Source: an uncultured Dysosmobacter sp.
Lineage (GTDB): Bacteria; Bacillota; Clostridia; Oscillospirales; Oscillospiraceae
NCBI GenBank assembly: GCA_934565855.1
Contig: CAKTIO010000005.1
Location: 145,599 to 209,598 of the forward strand
Direction of reading: 5' to 3'
DNA length: 64,000 nt
This document shows positions 28,001 to 37,158 of the stretch, piece by piece (the first letter of the stretch is position 1; the number at the start of each line of letters is the position of its first letter). Under the pieces are notes generated by a model, which saw nothing but the letters and a program-made list of their open reading frames with translations, was not told the origin of the DNA and made no database searches. The translations under genes and the position numbers were made by a program.

Positions 28001-28441
28001 ATGGCTTATTCGGACCGGGAGCTGTTGGCGCGTCTGATCGAGTGTGAGGCGGGAGGGGAAGGGGACAACGGCATGAAGGCAGTTGCCGGGGTGGTCATGA
28101 ATCGGGTCCATACCTCAGGCGGAGAATATGCCCGTATTGGTGGTGGCAGCATCCGAAAGATCATTATGCAGCCGGGACAGTTTGTTTGTGCCAGCGAAAC
28201 AGAAAATGGCGTATATAATCCACAAAATATCTATAATATGCAGCCAACACAGGTACATTACGACATTGCGGATTGGGCAATCGCAGGAAACCGCCTGCCG
28301 GATGTGGCGGAATCCCTGTGGTTTTACAATCCGTTTTCCCCAAACTGCCGTTCCCGTTTTCCCTCTGACGTAGGGTATTTTCAGATGCGGATCGGCAACC
28401 ATTGTTTTTATAATCCGACCAGTGCTTACTATTCCACATAA
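28001..28441 (+). CDS. cwlJ: Spore cortex-lytic enzyme, CwlJ type
   Basis: A 146-residue SleB/CwlJ-family hydrolase consisting of the catalytic domain only (LIECEAGGEGDNGMKAVAGVVMNRV, then WFYNP and GNHCFYNP). SleB proteins carry a signal peptide and a wall-binding domain; this one has neither, which fits CwlJ. CwlJ degrades spore cortex during germination and depends on GerQ, whose gene follows after 15 nt. The ATG at 28001 has AGGAG 10 nt upstream; a GTG at 27992 is too close to it. Confidence 0.88.
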   Translation: MAYSDRELLARLIECEAGGEGDNGMKAVAGVVMNRVHTSGGEYARIGGGSIRKIIMQPGQFVCASETENGVYNPQNIYNMQPTQVHYDIADWAIAGNRLPDVAESLWFYNPFSPNCRSRFPSDVGYFQMRIGNHCFYNPTSAYYST

Positions 28442-28456
28442 GAGCGGAGGACGCTG

Positions 28457-29044
28457 ATGTCATCCGGACATTGCATGGTTTCAGATATGCGGAAAAGGAG
28501 AGCGAGATACGATATGGCAGTGACACAGCCCAATCACACAGGTATGCCGCAGGCGGAAAACGATCCCCGCGCGGCACAGCTTTGGAGCGAGGAGATCCAG
28601 TACCGCCCGCCCCAGTCGATGGAAATGCAGAATGAAATGCTTGGCATGATCCCCAATACCATCCAGGGGACTTTGAATGGCGTGAATATGGCGCCGTATC
28701 CGGGAAAAAGCAATCCGAATTTTCAGACAGGACTTTCACAGGAGCAGATCGAGAATCCGGTGGATACAAAGGAATCCTATCTGGGTTCCATGAAATCGCT
28801 GCTGAGCAAGAATATCGGAAATTACATTGTGGCAACGTTTCTGGTGGGAACGCAGAGTCCGGTCTCCTGGGAGGGCTTCCTGCACAGTGTTGGAAACGAC
28901 TATCTGGTGATTTTCCAGCCGGATCAGGGACGGTATGTAACGGGGGATTTCTACGCTCTGAAATTTGTGGAGTTTCATCAGAACACTGGAACAGTGCCGC
29001 CCTGTGCCGGATACCGCCGGAGGGACGGACAGCAAAGCTGGTGA
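28457..29044 (+). CDS. gerQ: Spore coat protein GerQ-like
   Basis: A 195-residue protein whose C-terminal half (about residues 100-175) matches GerQ: ESYLGSMKSLLSKNIGNYIVATFLVG, then GTQSPVSWEGFLHSVGNDYLVIF and the YALKFVEFH end. GerQ is a coat protein needed for CwlJ localisation, so the gene pair is coherent. The N-terminal half is rich in Asn, Gln and Met and disordered. The ATG at 28457 has CGGAGG 6 nt upstream; an alternative ATG at 28514 also has a weaker AAGGAGA. A terminator follows. Confidence 0.82.
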   Translation: MSSGHCMVSDMRKRRARYDMAVTQPNHTGMPQAENDPRAAQLWSEEIQYRPPQSMEMQNEMLGMIPNTIQGTLNGVNMAPYPGKSNPNFQTGLSQEQIENPVDTKESYLGSMKSLLSKNIGNYIVATFLVGTQSPVSWEGFLHSVGNDYLVIFQPDQGRYVTGDFYALKFVEFHQNTGTVPPCAGYRRRDGQQSW

Positions 29045-29056
29045 CTGTGTGACAGG

Positions 29057-29105
29057 AAAGTCCTGCGGACCGGGGAAGCCCCTTCGGTCTGCGGGACTTT
29101 TCTTG
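29057..29105 (+). terminator. Terminator of cwlJ-gerQ
   Basis: AAAGTCCTGCGGACC pairs with GGTCTGCGGGACTTT, then TTCTT. Confidence 0.85.
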
Positions 29106-29131
29106 ACCCAATTTTAGAAATATGGTAAAAT
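29103..29131 (+). promoter_or_regulatory. Promoter of the GT2/O-ligase pair
   Basis: -35 TTGACC (29103-29108), 17-bp spacer, -10 TAAAAT (29126-29131); it starts immediately at the end of the gerQ terminator. Confidence 0.75.
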
Positions 29132-29159
29132 AGAAAAAATTTTAAAGTGGAGTGATACC

Positions 29160-30173
29160 ATGCCCGGAATTTCTGTCATTGTGCCTGTATATCAGGGAGA
29201 GAAGCATATTCAAAAATGTGTGGAAAGCGTTCAGGAGCAGACCTTTCAGGATTGGGAGCTGCTGCTGGTGGATGACGGAAGCAGGGACAAAAGCCGCCAG
29301 CTCTGCGAGGCTTGCGCCGCGAAGGACAGCCGGATTCGGGCATTGCATAAGAAAAACGGCGGGGTCAGCAGCGCGAGGAACTATGGCTTGAGTGAAGCAA
29401 AGGGAGAATGTATTGCGTTCTTGGATGCGGACGACCGTCTGGAACCCCGCTGTCTGGAGACGCTCTGGAACGCACGGCTGCAGGCGGGAGCGGATAGCGC
29501 TGCCTGCGCTCATTGGAATGTGCGTCCGGATGGAACGAAATGGGCAGAGCAGGTGCTGCCTGCGGGAGTATATGATGCGCAGGAGATCCGGGAAAAGCTG
29601 GTGGCTCCACTGGTGGGCGACCGTTTGGCACAGCCGCTGTTCAACGGCTTTATCTGGCGCTATCTGTATTCAGCGGAGTTGATCCGGAAAAACAAGCTTT
29701 GCTTTGAGGGCGCTTATTTAGAGGACGAGCTGTTTTTGATGGAATATTTCTGCCATGCGCAGAAGCTGGTGGCGGTAGAGGAACCGCTGTACCGGTATTT
29801 TCTGAATCCCGCCTCTGCGACCCATCGGTACATGGCGGATTTTCTGAAGACCTTCTCCCGTTTTATGGAGCGCAAGGAAGAGGTCGTAAAGAAATATGGA
29901 CTGGAGTCCCTGCGTCCGCAGTGGAGAGAAAATTCCAACTGGGCAGGACTTTTGATCGCAGTGGGAAACGAGTATGCACCGGGAAATAAGAAGAGCATCC
30001 GGCAGCGGCAGAAAACCGTACAGGAGATCTGCAAAATGCCGGTGTTCGTGGAAGCCATCCAGAAGCTGACACCGGTGGGAATGTCCAAGAACAAGCAGAT
30101 GGTCGCCAGTTTTGTCAAGGGCGGGCATTTCTTCATTTTAACGCAGTTGTACCGGTTGAAAAACCGAATTTGA
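29160..30173 (+). CDS. Glycosyltransferase family 2 protein
   Basis: A 337-residue GT-A glycosyltransferase. The N-terminal nucleotide-sugar domain is canonical: ISVIVPVYQGEKHI, WELLLVDDGSRDKS, NGGVSSARNYG and the DxD-type AFLDADDRL. The C-terminal part is poorly conserved and probably selects the acceptor. A GTGGAGTGA region precedes the ATG. It is cotranscribed with the polymerase/ligase-like membrane protein that follows, suggesting surface glycan assembly. Confidence 0.9.
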   Translation: MPGISVIVPVYQGEKHIQKCVESVQEQTFQDWELLLVDDGSRDKSRQLCEACAAKDSRIRALHKKNGGVSSARNYGLSEAKGECIAFLDADDRLEPRCLETLWNARLQAGADSAACAHWNVRPDGTKWAEQVLPAGVYDAQEIREKLVAPLVGDRLAQPLFNGFIWRYLYSAELIRKNKLCFEGAYLEDELFLMEYFCHAQKLVAVEEPLYRYFLNPASATHRYMADFLKTFSRFMERKEEVVKKYGLESLRPQWRENSNWAGLLIAVGNEYAPGNKKSIRQRQKTVQEICKMPVFVEAIQKLTPVGMSKNKQMVASFVKGGHFFILTQLYRLKNRI

Positions 30174-30201
30174 TTATAGAGTGGAACGGAGAATCAAACG
30201 C

Positions 30202-31734
30202 ATGGAAATGCTTCAGGAAAGCTATTGTTATCATTTATGTCTGGTGCTATATGCGCTGTATCAGGAAAGCATCCTGCACCGGTGCTTAAAGGGGATTGGA
30301 AACTGGTGCAACCGTCAGGTGGATACCTCCCGGGTGATGGGAGTTCTCTGCCGGGAGGGTGTGGTCGCAAGGAGTTGGCAGGATAGCAGCCTTTGCAGGA
30401 TTTTGACCACTATTATAAATATTCCTGCTATTATTCTGTACAAAATTTATACTCTGCTGCGAAAACCAATGGAGGAGAGCTGGTTTGCCGGGCTTGCCTT
30501 TGAGATGGGACGGGAAAGTGCCATCGCAGAATCCTGGATGATCATGCTGCTGTGGATCATTCCGTTTACTTACTGGAACAACGCCTATAACCTGATGGGC
30601 TTTTTCCTCCTGCTGCTTTTGTTCTATGTGTGGGGGATGCGGGAAAAAGCGGCACGGCTGGATCTGAAGAAGATCGGATTTTATCCGGTCCTGCTGTTTA
30701 CCGCAATTTGCCTTGCGGTCCCGTTCTCTGCATATCCTTCTTTGTCGGGGCGGTTTTTGATGTATCATGCCACCAGCGCCCTGTGTGTGCTGCTGACGGT
30801 CAGTGCGGTCCGCTGTGCGGAAGATCTGAAGCGGTTGGCGGCGGGCGCGGGATTCGCCGTGCTGGTGTCCTCCCTGTACGGGATTTATCAGCGGATCATA
30901 GGTGTGGAGGTCAATCCCTCCTATGTAGACACCACGCTCAACGCCGGAATGCCCGGTCGCGTAGAGTCCTATTTTGATAATCCCAATACCTTTGCGGAGG
31001 TGCTGATCCTGTTGCTGCCGCTGCTGGTAGCGTTGGTGGTGGCATCGAAGCATTGGATCTCCAAGGTATTGGTGGCAGGTGTTTTCGTGATCGGTGTTGC
31101 CGCGCTGGGAATGACCTATTCCAGAGCCAGCTGGGTGGGAATTGCCTGCGCCGCGGTGGTGTTTGTGTTTTTATGGAAGCCGCGTCTGATTCCGGCGTTT
31201 GCCGTGCTGTGTGTACTGTGTGTCCCGCTGCTGCCCAGCACCATTTGGAACCGGATTTTGACCATCAGCAATACCTCGGATTCCTCTACTGCCAGCCGGA
31301 TTCCGTTGTATCAGGCGGCGATTGCCACCATTCTGAAATCTCCCATTTCGGGCGCGGGACTTGGCACAGCGGCTGTGCAGCAATACATTCAGGATAATAA
31401 TCTCTATCATGGCACAGCGCCATATGTCCACGCCCACAATATGTATCTGGAGCTGTGGGTGGAGGCAGGAGTGCTGGGCGTTATTGGATTTGTAGGGTCC
31501 ATGCTGTGGAACATCAAAAACGCCGCGCGGCAGGTCCGGCACAGCCGGGATTCGCTGGCAAGGACAATGGCGGCAGCCAGCTGTTCCGCTCTGTGCGGTG
31601 CAATGGTGGCAGGACTGGCAGATTATTTCTGGAACTATCCGCGGGTGATGAGCATTTTCTGGTTTGTGTTTGCGATGGCGATTGCCAGTGTGAAGGTATG
31701 CAGGAATGCGGAAGAAAGGGCAGACGCCTGCTGA
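30202..31734 (+). CDS. O-antigen ligase / Wzy-type polymerase family membrane protein
   Basis: A 510-residue polytopic protein with about 12 hydrophobic segments. The Wzy_C/O-ligase hallmark is the large loop and following segment: RVESYFDNPNTFAE, TYSRASWVGIA, SRIPLYQAAIATI, GAGLGTA, and HAHNMYLELWVEAGVLG. In Gram-positives this family polymerises or attaches wall polysaccharides and teichoic-type glycans. The ATG at 30202 has GGAGA 9 nt upstream; the GTG at 30181 has no ribosome site. The N-terminal 100 residues are an extra basic region not typical of short members. Confidence 0.85.
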   Translation: MEMLQESYCYHLCLVLYALYQESILHRCLKGIGNWCNRQVDTSRVMGVLCREGVVARSWQDSSLCRILTTIINIPAIILYKIYTLLRKPMEESWFAGLAFEMGRESAIAESWMIMLLWIIPFTYWNNAYNLMGFFLLLLLFYVWGMREKAARLDLKKIGFYPVLLFTAICLAVPFSAYPSLSGRFLMYHATSALCVLLTVSAVRCAEDLKRLAAGAGFAVLVSSLYGIYQRIIGVEVNPSYVDTTLNAGMPGRVESYFDNPNTFAEVLILLLPLLVALVVASKHWISKVLVAGVFVIGVAALGMTYSRASWVGIACAAVVFVFLWKPRLIPAFAVLCVLCVPLLPSTIWNRILTISNTSDSSTASRIPLYQAAIATILKSPISGAGLGTAAVQQYIQDNNLYHGTAPYVHAHNMYLELWVEAGVLGVIGFVGSMLWNIKNAARQVRHSRDSLARTMAAASCSALCGAMVAGLADYFWNYPRVMSIFWFVFAMAIASVKVCRNAEERADAC

Positions 31735-31769
31735 TTCGCAGCTTGCCTGAAAAATGGAATATAAGGCAA

Positions 31770-31801
31770 ACAGGCACGGTCAAAAGACCGTGCCTGTTGT
31801 T
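31770..31801. terminator. Bidirectional terminator between O-ligase gene and glyA
   Basis: A perfect 12-bp stem (31770-31781 with 31786-31797) with AAAA loop between convergent genes. T-rich sequence lies on both sides. Confidence 0.85.
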
Positions 31802-31824
31802 CTGTAAAGTATTTTCTCAGTGGA

Positions 31825-33072
31825 TCACTGATACAGTGGAAATCTGGCGCAAAGGGCTTCCACTTCCTCCCGGACCTGTCCGGCAGTGTTTTCAAAGTCC
31901 CGGGCGACCATACCCATCAGCTTTCCGATTTGGACCATTTCCGGTTCCCGGAAGCCACGAGAGGTAACAGCAGGCGTTCCCACGCGGATGCCGCTGGTGA
32001 CAAAGGGCTTTTCAGGGTCGTTGGGGATGGCGTTTTTGTTGACGGTGATATAGACCTCATCCAGTCTTCGTTCCATCTCCTTACCGGTGATGTGGAAGCT
32101 CCGGACATCCACCAGCATCAGATGGTTGTCTGTGCCGCCGGATACCAAACGGAAGCCTTGACGGGTCAGTTCCTCCGCCAGCGCGGCGGCATTCAGCACG
32201 ATCTGGTGCTGGTAGGCTTTGAAAGAGGGCTGCAATGCCTCACCAAAGCAGACGGCTTTGGCGGCGATGATATGCTCCAGAGGACCACCCTGTGTGCCGG
32301 GGAAAACAGCGGAGTTGATCTTTTTGGCGATTTCTTCGTCATTGCACAGGATCAAGCCGCCGCGGGGACCCCGCAGGGTCTTATGGGTGGTGCTGGTGAC
32401 CACATGGGCATAGGGGAAGGGAGAGGGATGCTCACCAGCGGCGACCAGACCGGCGATGTGTGCCATGTCCACCATCAGGTATGCGCCCACGGCATCGGCG
32501 ATCTCACGGAATTTGCGGAAGTCGATGATGCGGGAATAAGCGGAAGCGCCCGCCACGATCAGTTTGGGCTGGCATTCCTGCGCCAGCTGCATCACCGCAT
32601 CGTAGTCGATCTCCTCTGTTTCATCATTCAATCCGTAAGGAACGATGTGAAACAGCTTTCCGGAGATGTTGACCGGGCTGCCGTGAGACAGGTGTCCGCC
32701 TGCCGGAAGGCTCATGCCCATGACGGTATCGCCCGGCTTTACCAGCGCCATGAACGCGGCAAGGTTGGCATTGGCACCGGAGTGGGGCTGCACATTGGCG
32801 TACTGGCAGCCGAACAGCTGGCAGGCACGCTTCTGGGCAAGCTGCTCCGTGACGTCCACGGCATAGCAGCCGCCGTAATAGCGCTTTCCGGGGTAGCCCT
32901 CGGCGTATTTGTTGGTCAGGCAGGTCCCCATTGCCAGCATAACGGCTTCACTGACCAGGTTTTCGGATGCGATCAATTCAATATTGCGGCGCTGACGGTC
33001 AAATTCACCGCGGATGGAAGCCCCGACCTCGGGGTCCATCTGGCAGAGATAATTCATTGTTTCCTGTATCAT
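31825..33072 (-). CDS. glyA: Serine hydroxymethyltransferase
   Basis: PLP enzyme of 415 residues that interconverts serine and glycine while charging tetrahydrofolate. The N-terminal [23 protein letters not shown] and [11 protein letters not shown] blocks and the PLP-binding Lys in [14 protein letters not shown] (Lys-231) are intact. GGGAGG lies 8 nt before the ATG at 33072. It has its own promoter and a leader of about 140 nt. The next operon on the same strand, upstream, ends with formyl-THF cyclo-ligase, also one-carbon metabolism. Confidence 0.97.
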   Translation of the reverse strand: MIQETMNYLCQMDPEVGASIRGEFDRQRRNIELIASENLVSEAVMLAMGTCLTNKYAEGYPGKRYYGGCYAVDVTEQLAQKRACQLFGCQYANVQPHSGANANLAAFMALVKPGDTVMGMSLPAGGHLSHGSPVNISGKLFHIVPYGLNDETEEIDYDAVMQLAQECQPKLIVAGASAYSRIIDFRKFREIADAVGAYLMVDMAHIAGLVAAGEHPSPFPYAHVVTSTTHKTLRGPRGGLILCNDEEIAKKINSAVFPGTQGGPLEHIIAAKAVCFGEALQPSFKAYQHQIVLNAAALAEELTRQGFRLVSGGTDNHLMLVDVRSFHITGKEMERRLDEVYITVNKNAIPNDPEKPFVTSGIRVGTPAVTSRGFREPEMVQIGKLMGMVARDFENTAGQVREEVEALCARFPLYQ

Positions 33073-33217
33073 GATAGTAACCTCCCATATGACAGAGAAT
33101 GTTCCGGAAACGGCTTTGGCGGTGAGAATGGAAAGGAACAGGCTGTATACGGGAACGTCGGGGTACTGTCTGTGTTTCCATGAGATTCGACCATTTTAAA
33201 CGCGCCGGACAAAAATT
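33073..33217 (-). promoter_or_regulatory. Leader of glyA
   Basis: About 140 nt between the promoter and glyA, with small dyads such as GTTTCCGGAAC. I do not see the conserved cores of glycine, ZTP, THF or SAM riboswitches, nor a T-box. Confidence 0.35.
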
Positions 33218-33246
33218 AGACTACCAAACGCAGTGGATTCTGTCAA
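33218..33246 (-). promoter_or_regulatory. Promoter of glyA
   Basis: Minus-strand -35 TTGACA (33241-33246), 17-bp spacer, -10 TAGTCT (33218-33223). Confidence 0.75.
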
Positions 33247-33297
33247 TGACAAAATGGTAATACCTTTTATTACAAAAAAGTATATCGAAAAGCTGTG

Positions 33298-33885
33298 CTA
33301 TTCGATTTTGGCGGGAATGCCATCCTCGTAAAGACCGCGTTCGGAGACTACCCAGTGAATGGGGATGTCGTGGGGCTCCACGGGAAGCTCCTCCCGCAGC
33401 AGCTTTTCCGGGCAGACCACAACGGCTGCAGAGCGGTAGGTGGAGAGGAAACGGTCGTAATATCCCCCACCATGCCCCAGCCGCGCCCCGGCGCGGCTGC
33501 AGGTCATACAGGGAATTACGGCAAAATCCACATCGTCTACAGAGATGGCAGGAGCGGACAGGGGGGGCTCTGGAATACCGTATTGTCCCGGAAGAAGCTC
33601 GCCCAGAGAAAAAATCTGGCGCAGCTCCATCCGCTGCTCATCTGTGCAGAGGGGAACACACAGGCGCTTTCCTTGCTTCAGTGCATCGGAAAGGAGGGGA
33701 TCGGTCCGGATCTCCGTACCTGTGCCTACAAAGCAGAAGACGGTTTCGGCATCCCGGTATTCCTGCATGGCTTTTAAATGGGCGCAGATGGCGGCGCTGG
33801 AACGGCTGCGCTCCGCTTCGGAAATGGTGCTGGCAGCGGTGCGGATGGCATTTCGCAGCTGCTGCTTTTTCTGTGCTTTGGTCAT
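33298..33885 (-). CDS. 5-formyltetrahydrofolate cyclo-ligase
   Basis: A 195-residue MTHFS-family enzyme converting 5-formyl-THF to methenyl-THF with ATP. The N-terminal basic segment (KAQKKQQLRNAIR) and the signature RLGHGGGYYDRFL are present. Its ATG overlaps the dinB stop in an ATGA junction, so it is translationally coupled to dinB. The nearby glyA produces folate one-carbon units, a plausible metabolic link even though it is a separate transcript. Confidence 0.95.
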   Translation of the reverse strand: MTKAQKKQQLRNAIRTAASTISEAERSRSSAAICAHLKAMQEYRDAETVFCFVGTGTEIRTDPLLSDALKQGKRLCVPLCTDEQRMELRQIFSLGELLPGQYGIPEPPLSAPAISVDDVDFAVIPCMTCSRAGARLGHGGGYYDRFLSTYRSAAVVVCPEKLLREELPVEPHDIPIHWVVSERGLYEDGIPAKIE

Positions 33886-35102
33886 GTTGGGTCATCCTCC
33901 TCTGGTGCGGTGTGAGTACCGAATTGAATGGAGCGCATACCGAATTTGCCGCGGATAGAGTCCATAGCGGCCTCCAGCTTTTCCTGCCGTTCCTTCCAGA
34001 GTGAGCCCTCCCGGTCAAAAAGGTCTACCTGCTCGTAGGTGGTTTCCGTAGTCAGATGGATGGCAGTCACGGTCAGCATTCGGATGGGGGCAGGCGGCTT
34101 CCAGGCGGCGTTGATCAGCTCCATGGCGCCTGCCTCCAGCTCCCGCATGAGGTGGCTGGGTGCCGGGAACTGTTTTTGGCGGCTGATGGTTTTGAAATCC
34201 GGCGTCCGGATGGTGACCTGAACACCGCCGGCATAAAGTCTCTGCCGGCGCAGGCGCATGGAGACATCATCCGCCAGAACGGAGATGCCGCTGTGGACCT
34301 GTGAACGGGTGGTGAGATTGGTGGGAAAGGTCGTTCCCCGCCCAATGGATTTCACGGGCTCCCGCGCTCCGGCTGGATGGACAGGCTCCTGCTCCAAGCC
34401 GTTGGCGTACTGGAACAGCTGGCTGCCCAGTTTGCCCATGTGGTCCTCTAATACCCGGGGGTCGCAGGCGGCAAGCTGCCCAATGGTTTGAACGCCCAGC
34501 TGACGCAGCAGCTTTTGGGCGGAACCGCCTACATAAAGCAGCGTTCCTACTGGCAGCGGCCAAACAACTTTTTTCCAGTTTTCTCGAGATATGACCGTGG
34601 TGGCGTCCGGCTTCCGGTAATCGCTGCCCAGCTTGGCAAAGACCTTATTGAAGCTGACGCCGACGGAAAGCGTCAATCCCAGCTCACTTTTCACCCGCTG
34701 CCGGATGGCATCGGCGATCCATTTGGGATCACCGCCGAAGAGGTGGGCGGAGCCGGTGATATCCAGCCAGCTTTCATCAATGCCGAAGGGCTCCACCAGA
34801 TCGGTGTATTGGGTGTAGATGGCGTTGACCCTTTTGGAATACTCCCGGTAAAGCGCATGGTGCGGCGGCAGCAGTACCAGCTCAGGGCATTTTCGGCGCG
34901 CCTGCCAGATGGTCTCTGCTGTCTGTACGCCGAACCGCTTGGCGGGTTCATTCTTTGCAAGAATGATGCCGTGCCGGGAGGCGGGGTCGCCGCATACGGC
35001 GGTGGGAACGTTTTTCAGCTCTGGATGGCTCAAAAGTTCCACCGAGGCATAAAAGCAGTTCAAATCGCAGTGCAGAATGATTCGGTTTTGCGGAATGTCC
35101 AT
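33882..35102 (-). CDS. dinB: Y-family DNA polymerase IV
   Basis: Translesion polymerase of 406 residues. Catalytic carboxylates are in HCDLNCFYASVE (Asp-13) and FGIDESWLD (Asp-109 and Glu-110), followed by the SVGVSFNKVFAKLGSDYRKP palm motif and the little-finger domain (REPVKSIGRGTTF). No beta-clamp peptide is obvious at the C-terminus (THTAPEEDDPT); the internal QVDLFD segment near residue 360 may serve. The ATG at 35102 has GGAGG 7 nt upstream; the TTG one codon earlier is less well spaced. No LexA box was recognised upstream. Confidence 0.94.
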   Translation of the reverse strand: MDIPQNRIILHCDLNCFYASVELLSHPELKNVPTAVCGDPASRHGIILAKNEPAKRFGVQTAETIWQARRKCPELVLLPPHHALYREYSKRVNAIYTQYTDLVEPFGIDESWLDITGSAHLFGGDPKWIADAIRQRVKSELGLTLSVGVSFNKVFAKLGSDYRKPDATTVISRENWKKVVWPLPVGTLLYVGGSAQKLLRQLGVQTIGQLAACDPRVLEDHMGKLGSQLFQYANGLEQEPVHPAGAREPVKSIGRGTTFPTNLTTRSQVHSGISVLADDVSMRLRRQRLYAGGVQVTIRTPDFKTISRQKQFPAPSHLMRELEAGAMELINAAWKPPAPIRMLTVTAIHLTTETTYEQVDLFDREGSLWKERQEKLEAAMDSIRGKFGMRSIQFGTHTAPEEDDPT

Positions 35103-35167
35103 CAAGTCACCTCCCTGGCAGAGAGAAGGAACGCCGGATCTTTTGCGCCGCGGCGGTCAGCGATTGG

Positions 35168-37087
35168 TCAGTCGTAGAAGCCTTCCGGGTGTTCTTTTTC
35201 ATCCAGAAGGTGATTGTATGCCATCAGCCGGTATTTTTCATAAAGCGTACGGGTACTGTCATCCAGATCCTCCTCTGAGTCCGTGACGGTTCCGTCGGCG
35301 GTCTGGAAGCCGATGGTGGTTGCTACCGGGAGGACTTCCATCAGCTGGGCATGCAGCTTCTGATAGCCGGTCAGCTGCAAGCCAGCCAGCTGCGCGGTCA
35401 GGGTGCCAAGATAGTTGGAGGACAGCGTGATCCCGTCAGCTTCGGGAATATCATAGTTTGCCCAGATAAAGAACGGGACCTCATACTGCTGAAAAACCTC
35501 TTGAATGGTGCGGTCATCCAAAGCCTTACCATAGAGCTTTTCGTAAAATTCGTTACTGAGGGGAGGCTGATGGTCGCCGAAGAAGACGATCATGGTCCGC
35601 TCGTCACTGGCGGAGTAATGGGAGATCAGCTCCTCTATAGCGCGGTCGCTTTCCTGGATCAGAGATAAATACTGTTCCACATAAGAGGTAGAGGACAGCG
35701 TTGGAGAGAGCAGCTGAATGGAACGCTCCAGATGATTCCAGCCCTGTGCATAGCCGCTGTGATTCTGCATGGTGACATTAAATAAGAAAGTGGGACCGTC
35801 TGTTTCCTCAGTCCAGCGGTAGAGCTGCTGATAGTCGCAGGAGTCGCTGATATACTTGCGGATCAGCTGCGGGTCCTGCACGTCCTCCTGATAATGCTGC
35901 TCATCAAAGCCCATCCATGAGTAAACAGAGGTGCGGTTCCATCCGGAGGACAGGTAGGGATGGAAGGCAATGGAGTGGGCATTCAACTGCCGCTTCATCT
36001 GTGAGACCATTGAGGGGATGCCATCGTAAAGATAGAGCTGATATGCCACGGTAGAGGAGGGGAGGAAGGCGAGGGAATCCCCAGTAAGATACTCGAATTC
36101 CACATTTGCCGTGCCGCCGCCGGTGACCGGGGAGATCATGGTTCCTTTAACGGTATTTTCTGTCAGGGAGTGGAAGAAGGGCAGAGGGTCCTCTGATAAT
36201 TCCAGCTGCGGGAAAGCGGCGGCAAGATCGGAAAAGGATTCGTTCATGATAACGATCAGGTTTTCCGGCGGCTCCGCGTCCGAAGCGGGGACCTGCCAGG
36301 AGGAGACCTCGTCCGCGATCTCCTGGGCAGCCTGCGCCGAGTAGTTCTCCGGAGCGGAGACGAAGCTGTAGCGCAGGGCGGTCATGAAGTTCAGAAGAAA
36401 GCCGTTAGCCTGTGTTTTCCACTGCTGGGCATAGATGCCGATGCTGGGCAGCAGCGGCGTGAAGAAGAATACATACAGAAAAGCCAGTATGGCGGCAAGA
36501 GAGGAGAGAAATGGGAGGCGTCCAAGCTTTTGCCGTCCCTTTTTCCGAAAGACCAGCCGGGACAGCAGGATCAAAAACCAGTATCCGGCTAACAGCGCCA
36601 ATGCGATATAGCAGCTGCGGTCCAGAGAGTAGTCGTAATTGGCGGCGACATTAGCGGCTGTGCCGAGACACAGCAGGTCGCAGGGGAAAATGATCCGTCC
36701 ACGGAAGGTGAGAACAAAATGGTTGGCAAGACCGAACAGGAAGCAAAGACTGCTGGCAAGCCATCCCCCCAGCCATTTTCGCCCGGTGACCATGCGGCAG
36801 ATCCAGAAAATCAGGTAATACCAGATCAGGTTGAGCAGGACTTGCTCCGCCGTGAGGGAGTGAAAGGGGTCGTTGTTGTTCAAGTATTCCACCATCAGGT
36901 AGGAGATCCACGGTCCCAGCAGAAATACGACCCGGGCGGTATTTTCCCGGTCGCGGAGCCAGCGAAGAAGGGAGAAGCCGCGGGAGGGGACCATTTCCAA
37001 AGAAATACCCGGATCGGTCTCTACATACAGGACCCGTTCAGGCTGCTGGGACGCATCCTGTTCGGGAGCATGGGGATGAAGTTCCAT
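35168..37087 (-). CDS. LTA synthase-like sulfatase-family membrane protein
   Basis: A 639-residue protein with about five membrane segments in the first 240 residues and an extracellular alkaline-phosphatase/sulfatase domain. Metal and nucleophile residues of LtaS-type phosphoglycerol transferases are recognisable: Glu-283 (IVIMNESFSD), Thr-326 (VTGGGTANVEFE), VTMQNHSGY and FFGDHQPP. It probably transfers glycerol-phosphate or a similar group to a surface polymer. AAGGAGG precedes the ATG. A terminator separates it from ribU upstream. Confidence 0.88.
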   Translation of the reverse strand: MELHPHAPEQDASQQPERVLYVETDPGISLEMVPSRGFSLLRWLRDRENTARVVFLLGPWISYLMVEYLNNNDPFHSLTAEQVLLNLIWYYLIFWICRMVTGRKWLGGWLASSLCFLFGLANHFVLTFRGRIIFPCDLLCLGTAANVAANYDYSLDRSCYIALALLAGYWFLILLSRLVFRKKGRQKLGRLPFLSSLAAILAFLYVFFFTPLLPSIGIYAQQWKTQANGFLLNFMTALRYSFVSAPENYSAQAAQEIADEVSSWQVPASDAEPPENLIVIMNESFSDLAAAFPQLELSEDPLPFFHSLTENTVKGTMISPVTGGGTANVEFEYLTGDSLAFLPSSTVAYQLYLYDGIPSMVSQMKRQLNAHSIAFHPYLSSGWNRTSVYSWMGFDEQHYQEDVQDPQLIRKYISDSCDYQQLYRWTEETDGPTFLFNVTMQNHSGYAQGWNHLERSIQLLSPTLSSTSYVEQYLSLIQESDRAIEELISHYSASDERTMIVFFGDHQPPLSNEFYEKLYGKALDDRTIQEVFQQYEVPFFIWANYDIPEADGITLSSNYLGTLTAQLAGLQLTGYQKLHAQLMEVLPVATTIGFQTADGTVTDSEEDLDDSTRTLYEKYRLMAYNHLLDEKEHPEGFYD

Positions 37088-37118
37088 ATAAGAACGCCTC
37101 CTTGCGTGAAAAGAAAAT

Positions 37119-37145
37119 ACGGCAGACGCCTGCAGCGTCTGCCGT
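37119..37145 (-). terminator. Terminator of ribU
   Basis: A perfect 11-bp stem (37119-37129 with 37135-37145); on the minus strand it is followed by ATTTTCTTTTC. Confidence 0.8.
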
Positions 37146-37158
37146 AGCAGAAATCAGA

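Noticed and set aside
33073..33217. A riboswitch or T-box in the glyA leader
   Set aside because: Conserved cores of glycine, THF, ZTP and SAM riboswitches and the T-box sequence were not found; kept only as an unassigned leader.
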